NCBI RefSeq assembly: GCF_024599655.1
Contig: NZ_CP102247.1
Span: forward strand, 3,286,001 to 3,350,000
Direction: 5' to 3'
DNA length: 64,000 nucleotides
From: Enterobacter asburiae
GTDB taxonomy: Bacteria; Pseudomonadota; Gammaproteobacteria; Enterobacterales; Enterobacteriaceae
Shown: positions 26,585 to 36,485 of the stretch, piece by piece
How the letters are laid out: each line of letters opens with the position of its first letter
Numbering within the stretch: the stretch's first letter is position 1
The notes under the pieces: generated by a model
Seen by the model: only the letters and a program-made list of their open reading frames with translations
The model's database searches: none
Told to the model about the DNA's origin: nothing
Program-made: the position numbers and the translations under genes

Positions 26585-28345
26585 ATGACTCAAACGTTTA
26601 TCCCCGGCAAAGACGCCGCTCTGGAAGATTCCATCGCTCGCTTCCAGCAGAAACTGACCGACCTGGGTTTTAACATCGAAGAAGCCTCCTGGCTCAATCC
26701 GGTGCCTCATGTCTGGTCCGTGCATATTCGCGATAAAGACTGTGCCCTGTGCTTTACCAACGGTAAAGGCGCGACAAAAAAAGCGGCACTGGCCTCTGCG
26801 CTGGGTGAGTATTTTGAGCGTCTGTCCACCAACTATTTCTTCGCAGACTTCTGGCTGGGCGAGACCATCGCTAACGGCCCGTTCGTTCACTATCCAAATG
26901 AAAAATGGTTCCCGCTGACCGAAGATGACGAACTGCCGGAAGGTATTCTCGACGCGCGCCTGCGTGCCTTCTACGATCCAGACAGCGAACTGACCGCCAG
27001 CATGCTGATCGATCTGCAGTCCGGTAACGAGGATCGCGGTATCTGCGCCCTGCCGTTCACCCGTCAGTCTGACGAGCAGACCGTTTATATCCCGATGAAC
27101 ATCGTCGGCAACCTGTACGTGTCTAACGGCATGTCCGCCGGTAACACCCGCAATGAAGCGCGCGTGCAGGGTCTGTCTGAAGTCTTTGAACGCCACATCA
27201 AAAACCGCATCATCGCCGAATCCATCAGCCTGCCTGAAATTCCGGCCGACGTGCTGGCGCGCTACCCGGGCGTAGTGGAGTCCATCGCCAAGTTGGAAGC
27301 CGAAGGTTTCCCAATCTTTGCCTATGACGGCTCGCTGGGCGGTAAGTACCCGGTTATCTGCGTCGTGCTGTTTAACCCGGCCAACGGCACCTGCTTCGCC
27401 TCCTTCGGCGCGCACCCGGACTTCGGCGTGGCGCTGGAGCGTACCGTTACCGAGCTGCTGCAGGGCCGTAGCCTGAAAGATCTCGACGTTTTCACCCCGC
27501 CAACGTTTGACGACGAAGAAGTGGCCGAGCATACCAACCTCGAAACCCACTTCATCGACTCCAGCGGCTTAATTTCCTGGGATATGTTCAAGCAGGACGC
27601 TGACTATCCGTTCGTGGACTGGAGCTTTGCCGGTACCACGGAAGAAGAGTTCGCCACGCTGATGGCGATCTTCAACGCGGAAGATCAGGAAGTTTATATT
27701 GCCGACTACGAACACCTTGGCGTCTACGCGTGCCGCATTATTGTTCCAGGCATGTCCGACATCTACCCGGCTGAAGATCTGTGGCTGGCGAATAACAGCA
27801 TGGGCGCGCACCTGCGCGAAACGCTGCTGGCTCTGCCGGGCAGCGAGTGGGAGAAAGAAGATTATCTGAACCTGATCGCCCAGCTGGACGAAGAAGGCCA
27901 CGATGACTTCACCCGCGTACGCGAACTGCTGGGTCTGGCGACCGGTAAAGACAACGGCTGGTATACCCTGCGTATCGGTGAGCTGAAAGCGATGCTGGCA
28001 CTGGCGGGAGGCGATTTGGATCAGGCTCTGGCCTGGACCGAGTGGACCATGGAATTCAACCAGTCGGTCTTCTCTGCCGAACGCACCAATTATTACCGCT
28101 GCCTGCAAACCCTGTTGCTGCTGGCACAGGAAGACGATCGCGAGCCGCTGCAATACCTGAACGCTTTCGTGCGTATGTACGGTGCTGAGGCCGTAGAAGC
28201 AGCCAGCGCGGCCCTGAGCGGCGAAGCGCCGTTCTATGGCCTGCAGGCTGTTGATAGCGATCTGAAAGCCTTCCCGGCGCACCAGTCGCTGCTGAAGGCC
28301 TACGAAAAGCTGCAGAAAGCAAAAGCCGCTTACTGGTCAAAATAA
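26585..28345 (+). CDS. ycaO: YcaO, ATP-dependent cyclodehydratase-family protein for ribosomal protein S12 methylthiolation
   Basis: A 586-residue protein. The start MTQTFIPGKDAALED matches E. coli; the frame is open 11 codons further upstream. The YcaO domain (residues about 60-380) keeps the ATP/Mg-binding acidic residues in ALGEYFERLS and EARVQGLSEVFERH. The C-terminal third is a TPR-like helical region. In E. coli, YcaO aids RimO-dependent beta-methylthiolation of S12; the exact chemistry is unresolved. The C-terminus ends AAYWSK and lacks the PxPxP motif of azole-forming members. No precursor peptide gene lies nearby. Confidence 0.96.
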   Translation: MTQTFIPGKDAALEDSIARFQQKLTDLGFNIEEASWLNPVPHVWSVHIRDKDCALCFTNGKGATKKAALASALGEYFERLSTNYFFADFWLGETIANGPFVHYPNEKWFPLTEDDELPEGILDARLRAFYDPDSELTASMLIDLQSGNEDRGICALPFTRQSDEQTVYIPMNIVGNLYVSNGMSAGNTRNEARVQGLSEVFERHIKNRIIAESISLPEIPADVLARYPGVVESIAKLEAEGFPIFAYDGSLGGKYPVICVVLFNPANGTCFASFGAHPDFGVALERTVTELLQGRSLKDLDVFTPPTFDDEEVAEHTNLETHFIDSSGLISWDMFKQDADYPFVDWSFAGTTEEEFATLMAIFNAEDQEVYIADYEHLGVYACRIIVPGMSDIYPAEDLWLANNSMGAHLRETLLALPGSEWEKEDYLNLIAQLDEEGHDDFTRVRELLGLATGKDNGWYTLRIGELKAMLALAGGDLDQALAWTEWTMEFNQSVFSAERTNYYRCLQTLLLLAQEDDREPLQYLNAFVRMYGAEAVEAASAALSGEAPFYGLQAVDSDLKAFPAHQSLLKAYEKLQKAKAAYWSK

Positions 28346-28397
28346 GCGCACATAACATTACCAGCAGTAGGCGTATTCAATCGTCTGGGCTATATTA

Positions 28398-28426
28398 CGG
28401 GGCAATTTCATTGCCCCGTTTTTTAT
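28398..28426 (+). terminator. Rho-independent terminator after ycaO
   Basis: CGGGGCAA pairs with TTGCCCCG across a 5-base loop and is followed by TTTTTTATTTT. It lies about 53 bases past the ycaO stop. Confidence 0.9.
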
Positions 28427-28751
28427 TTTCTTCGGCAATGACTGTTGATTGTAATAATAAAGTTAAACATGGGTAAATATAATAATATTTACCTGGGCTT
28501 TACTGTTACTTTTTATGGTAAATACTCCATACTAATTAACTGTCTCAAAGGTGGCTGAACGAAAAAATTCAACTCTTTTCATAACTTTTAAAATTTATTT
28601 TTATACGGATAATCAAATACTTACTCCGCATTTGTCGTAAAACCATACACACTGCGGGCCTATAAGCCAGGCGAGATATGATCTATATCAATTTCTCTTC
28701 TATAATGCTTTGTTAGTATCTCGTCGCCGACTTAATAAAGAGAGAGTTAGT
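28427..28751 (+). promoter_or_regulatory. focA-pfl promoter region with FNR-like site
   Basis: About 325 bases of AT-rich, gene-free DNA precede focA. An FNR-like site ATGATCTATATCAA (28678-28691) matches nine of ten conserved positions of TTGAT-N4-ATCAA. A candidate -10 (TAGTAT, 28714-28719) lies at the spacing expected for a -41.5 class II FNR promoter. A second TATAAT sits at 28701-28706. In E. coli this region holds several promoters controlled by FNR, ArcA and IHF. The AT-rich part from 28430 to 28620 may hold the upstream sites, but I could not place them. Confidence 0.65.
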
Positions 28752-29609
28752 GTGAAAGCTGACAACCCTTTTGATCTTTTACTCCCCGCTGCGATGGCTA
28801 AAGTTGCCGAAGAAGCGGGTGTCTATAAAGCAACGAAACACCCGATGAAGACGTTCTATCTGGCGATCACGGCTGGTGTGTTCATCTCTATCGCTTTCGT
28901 CTTCTACATCACCGCCACCACCGGTACTGCCGGAATGCCTTTCGGCATGGCCAAACTGATTGGCGGCATTTGCTTCTCACTGGGTCTGATTCTCTGCGTC
29001 ATCTGCGGCGCCGACCTCTTCACCTCAACGGTGCTGATTGTCGTGGCAAAGGCCAGCGGAAGAATTACCTGGGGTCAGCTGGCACGTAACTGGCTTAACG
29101 TCTACGTCGGTAACCTGGTTGGCTGTCTGCTCTTTGTTTTGTTGATGTGGCTTTCTGGCGAGTACATGACCGCCAACGGTGGCTGGGGCCTTAACGTCCT
29201 GCAAACCGCCGACCACAAAATGCACCACACATTTATCGAAGCCGTTGCTCTCGGCATCCTCGCTAACCTGATGGTCTGCCTGGCTGTATGGATGAGCTAC
29301 TCGGGTCGTAGCCTGATGGACAAAGCCTTAATTATGGTTCTGCCGGTTGCGATGTTTGTTGCCAGCGGCTTTGAGCACAGTATCGCGAATATGTTCATGA
29401 TCCCAATGGGCATTGTCATCCGCGACTTTGCGAGCCCGGAGTTCTGGACCGCAGTTGGTTCATCCCCGGAAAGTTTCTCTCACCTGACTATTATGAATTT
29501 CATTACTGATAACCTGATCCCTGTCACTATCGGGAACATTATCGGTGGGGGTCTGTTAGTTGGGTTGACATACTGGGTCATTTACCTGCGTGGCGACGAT
29601 CATAATTGA
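28752..29609 (+). CDS. focA: Formate channel FocA
   Basis: A 285-residue FNT-family channel with six membrane segments. The GTG start was chosen because MKADNPFDLLLPAAMAK matches E. coli, with GAGAGAG upstream as ribosome-binding site. The pore region CGADLFTSTVLIVVAKASGR (near residues 77-96) is intact, with the conserved pore histidine in FASGFEHSIANMF. The pentamer carries formate in both directions. It is the first gene of the focA-pflB operon, 51 bases upstream of pflB. Confidence 0.97.
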   Translation: MKADNPFDLLLPAAMAKVAEEAGVYKATKHPMKTFYLAITAGVFISIAFVFYITATTGTAGMPFGMAKLIGGICFSLGLILCVICGADLFTSTVLIVVAKASGRITWGQLARNWLNVYVGNLVGCLLFVLLMWLSGEYMTANGGWGLNVLQTADHKMHHTFIEAVALGILANLMVCLAVWMSYSGRSLMDKALIMVLPVAMFVASGFEHSIANMFMIPMGIVIRDFASPEFWTAVGSSPESFSHLTIMNFITDNLIPVTIGNIIGGGLLVGLTYWVIYLRGDDHN

Positions 29610-29660
29610 TGGTTTTCTCAGGCAGTAAATATAAAATCCACTTAAGAAGGTAGGTGTTAC

Positions 29661-31943
<2,283 letters not shown>

Positions 31944-31982
31944 GTGGAATTGACTGAAATCACGCGTTAAAAAGCGTACAAT

Positions 31983-32012
31983 AAAGGCTCCACGTCAGTG
32001 GGGCCTTTTTAG
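31983..32012 (+). terminator. Rho-independent terminator after pflB
   Basis: AAAGGCTCCAC pairs with GTGGGGCCTTT around GTCA and is followed by T residues. It lies 40 bases past the pflB stop, so pflA is largely read from its own promoter within the remaining 135 bases. Confidence 0.88.
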
Positions 32013-32147
32013 CACCCTCTCCATCTCAGTCTCTTTTGTCCGCTATCTATACTTTATGGATATCAGCCAAAACAGACTTCAACACAGCCGGCTTTGAGCT
32101 GTGCATACTCAGGCCCCGGACGGGCCGATGCTGGAGATATCACCGCA

Positions 32148-32888
32148 ATGTCAATTATTGGTCGCATTCACTCCTTTGAATCCTGTGGCACCGTCGATGG
32201 CCCGGGCATCCGCTTTATCACCTTTTTCCAGGGCTGCCTGATGCGCTGCCTGTACTGCCATAACCGTGACACCTGGGATACCCATGGCGGTAAAGAAGTG
32301 ACCGTTGAAGACTTGATGAAAGAGGTGGTGACCTACCGCCACTTTATGAACGCGTCCGGCGGCGGCGTCACCGCATCCGGCGGTGAAGCCATTCTGCAGG
32401 CGGAGTTTGTGCGCGACTGGTTCCGTGCCTGCCGCAAAGAAGGCATTCATACCTGTCTCGATACCAACGGCTTTGTACGCCGCTACGATCCGGTTATTGA
32501 CGAACTGCTCGAAGTGACCGATCTGGTGATGCTCGATCTCAAACAGATGAACGATGAGATCCACCAGAACCTCGTTGGCGTCTCAAACCACCGCACGCTG
32601 GAATTTGCCAAATACATTGCCGATAAAGGCATTAAAACCTGGATCCGCTACGTGGTTGTGCCTGGCTGGTCAGATGATGACGATTCCGCGCACCGCCTCG
32701 GGGAATTTACCCGCGATATGGGCAACGTCGAGAAAATCGAGCTTCTGCCCTATCACGAGCTGGGTAAACATAAATGGGTGGCAATGGGCGAAGAGTACAA
32801 ACTCGATGGCGTGAAGCCGCCGAAGAAAGAGACGATGGAACGCGTCAAAGGTATTCTTGAACAGTACGGCCACAAGGTGATGTATTAA
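32148..32888 (+). CDS. pflA: Pyruvate formate-lyase 1-activating enzyme PflA
   Basis: A 246-residue radical SAM enzyme. The start MSIIGRIHSFES matches E. coli; the frame is open 18 codons upstream without similarity. The cluster motif CxxxCxxC is GCLMRCLYCHN with cysteines at residues 30, 34 and 37. ASGGGVTASGGEAILQ is the SAM-binding glycine-rich segment. It forms the glycyl radical on PflB. A 204-base gap with a terminator separates it from pflB. Confidence 0.98.
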   Translation: MSIIGRIHSFESCGTVDGPGIRFITFFQGCLMRCLYCHNRDTWDTHGGKEVTVEDLMKEVVTYRHFMNASGGGVTASGGEAILQAEFVRDWFRACRKEGIHTCLDTNGFVRRYDPVIDELLEVTDLVMLDLKQMNDEIHQNLVGVSNHRTLEFAKYIADKGIKTWIRYVVVPGWSDDDDSAHRLGEFTRDMGNVEKIELLPYHELGKHKWVAMGEEYKLDGVKPPKKETMERVKGILEQYGHKVMY

Positions 32889-32890
32889 AG

Positions 32891-32919
32891 AAAAGCCCGG
32901 TGAAAACCGGGCTTTTTTA
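32891..32919 (+). terminator. Rho-independent terminator after pflA
   Basis: AAAAGCCCGGT pairs with ACCGGGCTTTT around GAAA and is followed by T residues. It lies between the convergent pflA and the cigR-like gene and could act for both. Confidence 0.9.
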
Positions 32920-32923
32920 TATT

Positions 32924-33445
32924 CTATTTAAAGACGCCGTTAATCACGGACGTCACAATGGCTGTACTCAGCGCAATTAAGACCAGGTCGTCACCCACTA
33001 CCCGCCACTCATAGCCTGGATAGGAAGGAAGCTGACCCAACATAGAGGCCGGCACGGTTTTCTTCGCAATGCCCGGAGGCAACGGCTTGCCGCGCGCCAG
33101 GTTTTTAGCGATGCCCGGAGGCAGTGAGTCATAGCCCGTTAAGCCATAATTCAGCGCCAGATGGCGGGCATGATCGAAGCTCACACGAGCGTCGACATCG
33201 TTACCGACATCCTTACTGTTTTTAAAGCTCTTATCCGATTTTCCAGGGTTATCCTGACCGTTATTTTGCTTATTGCCATGGTTACCAGAATTCCCGTTAC
33301 CATGACTGCCGCCATTACCCTGTCCGCCACCGTTTCCGTGGCCACCGCCATTCCCGTTTCCAGGATTAGCCATGACCGGAGCCGTTGCAAACGTTAAAGA
33401 CAACACTACGGCAAGTGCGGTAGTGGAAAAACGACGAATAGACAT
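32924..33445 (-). CDS. CigR/RcnB-family secreted protein with glycine-asparagine-rich linker
   Basis: A 173-residue exported protein. The start MSIRRFSTTALAVVL was chosen for its signal peptide (ends near VMANPG) and an AAGGCAG site upstream. Residues 27-64 are a low-complexity run of Gly, Asn, His and Gln. The middle has two copies of a LPPGIAKK-like motif (LPPGIAKNLARGKP and LPPGIAKKTVP). The C-terminus LPSYPGYEWRVVGDDLVLIALSTAIVTSVINGVF matches the RcnB-like domain of CigR, an anti-virulence protein of Salmonella. The last 25 residues look membrane-associated. Function here is unknown. It is not found at this locus in E. coli K-12. Confidence 0.82.
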   Translation of the reverse strand: MSIRRFSTTALAVVLSLTFATAPVMANPGNGNGGGHGNGGGQGNGGSHGNGNSGNHGNKQNNGQDNPGKSDKSFKNSKDVGNDVDARVSFDHARHLALNYGLTGYDSLPPGIAKNLARGKPLPPGIAKKTVPASMLGQLPSYPGYEWRVVGDDLVLIALSTAIVTSVINGVFK

Positions 33446-33534
33446 GATTGCTGCCTTATAGTGGTAGGACTCACATGAATTATCGCCTGGCGCAATAAAC
33501 ACACAATAAGTAAAACTCTTAGTTGTGACAGGGA

Positions 33535-33565
33535 CAAAAAAGCCTGTCGTCGACAGGCTTTTAAT
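33535..33565 (-). terminator. Terminator after ycaD
   Basis: AAAAGCCTGTCG pairs with CGACAGGCTTTT, and read on the minus strand it runs into TTTTTTGTCC. It separates ycaD from the cigR-like gene. Confidence 0.85.
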
Positions 33566-33568
33566 TAA

Positions 33569-34717
33569 TCAGGCATGAGCCACAGGCGTTGGGTGTTCGC
33601 CCACTTTGCGCAGCAGCATTAAGAGATAAATAAACGATACGCTGGCGATCATGATAAACAATAAATTATCAGAGTAATTCTGCATCAGCATCGCGGTAAA
33701 CGTCGGCCCTAATAAGCTGCCGATGGTATAGCTCAGTAACAGCGCCTGGTTCATTGCCACCAGCTGATGATGTTCAACTTTCTCACAGGCCCAGGCCATC
33801 GCGACCGGATAGAGCGTAAAGCCGGCGGCCCCGAGAATAAACAGCGCTGGCGCCATCGCGGCGTTGCTGAGCATGGCAAGACATCCCATGATGACCACGA
33901 AGACCTGAACGCGCAGCACCAGCAGACGACCGAAACGGTCCGCCAGGCGGCCAATCGGCCACTGCCCGACGATGCCCGCACTCACCATGACCGCCATCCA
34001 GAAGCCAATTCCGGAATCGCTGACGCCCTGATGATTCAGATAGAGCGGCATCAGGCCGTAGAGCGAGCCCAGTACAATCCCCGAGATAATGCAGCCGTTA
34101 ACCCCCAGACGCGCCTGGCGGAGTCTGAGCATTGGCCAGACGTGGGTCGCTTCCTGATGCTCGCTGTTCTGGTTCACAATGCGCGTGAAGAGCAGCGGCA
34201 GGATTGCGGCCAGCACCATGCCCGTAACCCACGGCAGAACGCTCATCAGGTCGGTTGGCAGCTTGCTGACCATCAGTTGACCCAGCACGGTACCGACGTA
34301 GTAAACCATCATATAGGCCGCCAGCAGGCGTCCACGGTTGCGGGAGGTGCCGCTGCACATCAGCGCACTTTCAACCACGACCCAAATCATCGCGCAGCCT
34401 ACGCCAGCGATAAAGCGCCACGCCATCCAGCTCCAGAAGCCGACCATCAGGCCCAGCCCGGCACACCCGGCGGCGAAAATCAGCGACGCCAGATAATAGC
34501 TGCGATTAAAGCCAAAACGCTTGATCAGGCTACCGGTTAATAATGTGCCCAGCAGGTTCCCGGTAAAAAAGGACGAGCTGACCATACCCACCTGCCAGGT
34601 CGGTAAGTTTTCATGGGCGAGCCACAGCGGGACGAGCGTATTTAACACTGCGATCGCCAGGGTCAGCAGAAGCAGGCCACAGAGCAACAGAAGCACTGGG
34701 CGGGTATAGGTGGTCAT
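33569..34717 (-). CDS. ycaD: YcaD, major facilitator superfamily transporter
   Basis: A 382-residue protein with about twelve hydrophobic segments, the same length as E. coli YcaD. The MFS loop motif between segments 2 and 3 is visible as GSLIKRFGFNRSY, and its internal repeat as GRLADRFGRLLVL. The family is placed among the YcaD-like putative transporters. The substrate is unknown. It stands alone on the minus strand between dmsC and the cigR-like gene. Confidence 0.92.
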   Translation of the reverse strand: MTTYTRPVLLLLCGLLLLTLAIAVLNTLVPLWLAHENLPTWQVGMVSSSFFTGNLLGTLLTGSLIKRFGFNRSYYLASLIFAAGCAGLGLMVGFWSWMAWRFIAGVGCAMIWVVVESALMCSGTSRNRGRLLAAYMMVYYVGTVLGQLMVSKLPTDLMSVLPWVTGMVLAAILPLLFTRIVNQNSEHQEATHVWPMLRLRQARLGVNGCIISGIVLGSLYGLMPLYLNHQGVSDSGIGFWMAVMVSAGIVGQWPIGRLADRFGRLLVLRVQVFVVIMGCLAMLSNAAMAPALFILGAAGFTLYPVAMAWACEKVEHHQLVAMNQALLLSYTIGSLLGPTFTAMLMQNYSDNLLFIMIASVSFIYLLMLLRKVGEHPTPVAHA

Positions 34718-34948
34718 GGATTAAAAACCGTGAGGAAGTTCAGATTTCGTGCGCATCATGCCACTGGCAAAAACAAAGTCAATCCACTGACTTAGCCGCC
34801 TCGCACAATATGTTCCCTGTCGATTTAAAAAACTTATCCTGCTAATGCCACGCCTGCTATAGATATTAATTATGTATCTGTTTTTATTTATTAATGGGCG
34901 AAATTAAAACAAAACGACAGTCGAAAAATTTCATGATCGAAAAAAGAA

Positions 34949-34974
34949 AAAGCCGGGCACTCGGGCCCGGCTTG
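34949..34974 (-). terminator. Rho-independent terminator of the dmsABC operon
   Basis: On the minus strand, AAGCCGGGC pairs with GCCCGGCTT around CCGAGT-type loop bases and is followed by TTTCTTTTTT. It lies 20 bases past the dmsC stop. Confidence 0.9.
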
Positions 34975-34992
34975 ATATAACGAAATACAACG

Positions 34993-35856
34993 CTAGCTGG
35001 CGATAGCCATACCAACGGTCATATGCAGCCCGTAGAATACGCCGCGGCCAATCAGTTCACCTGCCAGTACCAGCACAAAGGCCAGTGACAGCAGCGGCAG
35101 CGCGGGCTGATAACCTTTAAGCTGGGGAGCTATCCAGAATACCAACGCCGCGACCAGCAGAACGATGCGCCAGGCCATCAGAGAACCGTAGTCCGGCACC
35201 AGGGCAGAAGCCTGCTGGATAGAACTGTGAATGGTTGCCAGTTCGGCACCCTGCATCAGGGCGACTATCGCACTCACCACCAGCGCCAGCAGCGAAACAG
35301 CGGGCAGCAAGCGCATTGCCCACCCGTCTACGCCCGCCACGCGCAGCAGCAGGTAGCCCAGCAGCGGCCCGCCGATAAACATCGTCAGGAAGAAGCTCAT
35401 CGGCGTCCAGACGCTGTACCAGGTTGGAACGGTATCGATAGTGTTATAGACGCGCACCATCATCCACACGAACACCACGCCCAGCACCATGGTCACGATC
35501 AGCCACAGGCTGCGCAGACCCGCAGGCAATTTCTTCATCGCGGCCAGCAGCCAGCCCAGCCCACCGACGGCAAAGAAAATTGCCCCGCTGGCAATCTCGT
35601 TACTGAGGGATGAGGCCCCCACGCGGTTCAGAGAGTTAAACGCGCGCATCGGTGAACCCAGGTGCAGCGTAGAGGCGATAAAGCCAATTCCCATCAACAC
35701 CCACAGGCCAAACATGCTCAACACTAAACGCTGCTGCTGTTCGGCATTGAGGTTCCCTTTTAACAACGCCAGCGCGAGCACAATGAAACCGCCCGCCACG
35801 CACTGACCAAAGACCGTGAAGATCATCAGCGGCCATTCATGCCATCCACTTCCCAT
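34993..35856 (-). CDS. dmsC: Dimethyl sulfoxide reductase membrane anchor DmsC
   Basis: A 287-residue polytopic protein with eight hydrophobic segments. The start MGSGWHEWPLMIFTVFGQC matches E. coli and follows a GGAGGTGTGAG ribosome-binding site; upstream codons lack similarity. DmsC anchors DmsAB and oxidises menaquinol, passing electrons to the DmsB clusters. The start is one base past the dmsB stop. Confidence 0.97.
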   Translation of the reverse strand: MGSGWHEWPLMIFTVFGQCVAGGFIVLALALLKGNLNAEQQQRLVLSMFGLWVLMGIGFIASTLHLGSPMRAFNSLNRVGASSLSNEIASGAIFFAVGGLGWLLAAMKKLPAGLRSLWLIVTMVLGVVFVWMMVRVYNTIDTVPTWYSVWTPMSFFLTMFIGGPLLGYLLLRVAGVDGWAMRLLPAVSLLALVVSAIVALMQGAELATIHSSIQQASALVPDYGSLMAWRIVLLVAALVFWIAPQLKGYQPALPLLSLAFVLVLAGELIGRGVFYGLHMTVGMAIAS

Positions 35857-35857
35857 C

Positions 35858-36475
35858 TCACACCTCCTTCGGATTTGCCAGGTAGCCGGTGGTGTCACCT
35901 GTAGGACGGCTGTTGGCGTTAGGTTTAATCACAATGCTCGGCTTCGTGAAGTGCGCAGACGGCAGCGGTGCCACTGCGGCAAGCTGACCGTGTTTTTGAC
36001 GCAGCTCTTCAATCGGGCCAAAGTCCAGCGCGCGCAGCGGACAGGACTCGACGCAAATCGGCTTTTTGCCATCCGCCACGCGGGTGTGGCAACCGTCGCA
36101 TTTGGTCATATGACCTTTGGCGGCGTTGTACTGCGGCGCGCCGTACGGACACGCCATATGGCAGTACCGACAGCCGATGCAGACATCTTCGTCCACCACC
36201 ACAAAACCGTCTTCACGCTTGTGCATCGCCCCGCTCGGGCAGACCTTGGTACAGGCCGGATCTTCACAGTGGTTACAGGCAATCGACAGGTAATACGCAA
36301 AGACATTCTGATGCCAGACGCCGTTATCTTCCTGCCAGTCGCCACCGGCGTATTCGTAAATACGGCGGAAGCTGACGTCAGGAGTCAGGTCTTTGTAATC
36401 TTTGCAGGCCAGCTCGCAGGTTTTGCACCCGGTGCAACGGCTGGAATCAATAAAAAATCCATACTGGGTTGTCAT
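35858..36475 (-). CDS. dmsB: Dimethyl sulfoxide reductase iron-sulfur subunit DmsB
   Basis: A 205-residue ferredoxin-like subunit with four cysteine groups for four [4Fe-4S] clusters: CTGCKTCELAC (from residue 14), CNHCEDPACTKVCP, CIGCRYCHMACP and CDGCHTRVADGKKPICVESCP. It carries electrons from DmsC to the molybdenum centre of DmsA. It lies 10 bases after dmsA and one base before dmsC. Confidence 0.98.
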   Translation of the reverse strand: MTTQYGFFIDSSRCTGCKTCELACKDYKDLTPDVSFRRIYEYAGGDWQEDNGVWHQNVFAYYLSIACNHCEDPACTKVCPSGAMHKREDGFVVVDEDVCIGCRYCHMACPYGAPQYNAAKGHMTKCDGCHTRVADGKKPICVESCPLRALDFGPIEELRQKHGQLAAVAPLPSAHFTKPSIVIKPNANSRPTGDTTGYLANPKEV

Positions 36476-36485
36476 CGGCTACTCC

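Noticed and set aside
33161..33397. Repetitive DNA in the cigR-like gene considered as a CRISPR or tandem repeat array
   Set aside because: The periodicity comes from Gly-Asn codons in a continuous reading frame. There are no spacers.
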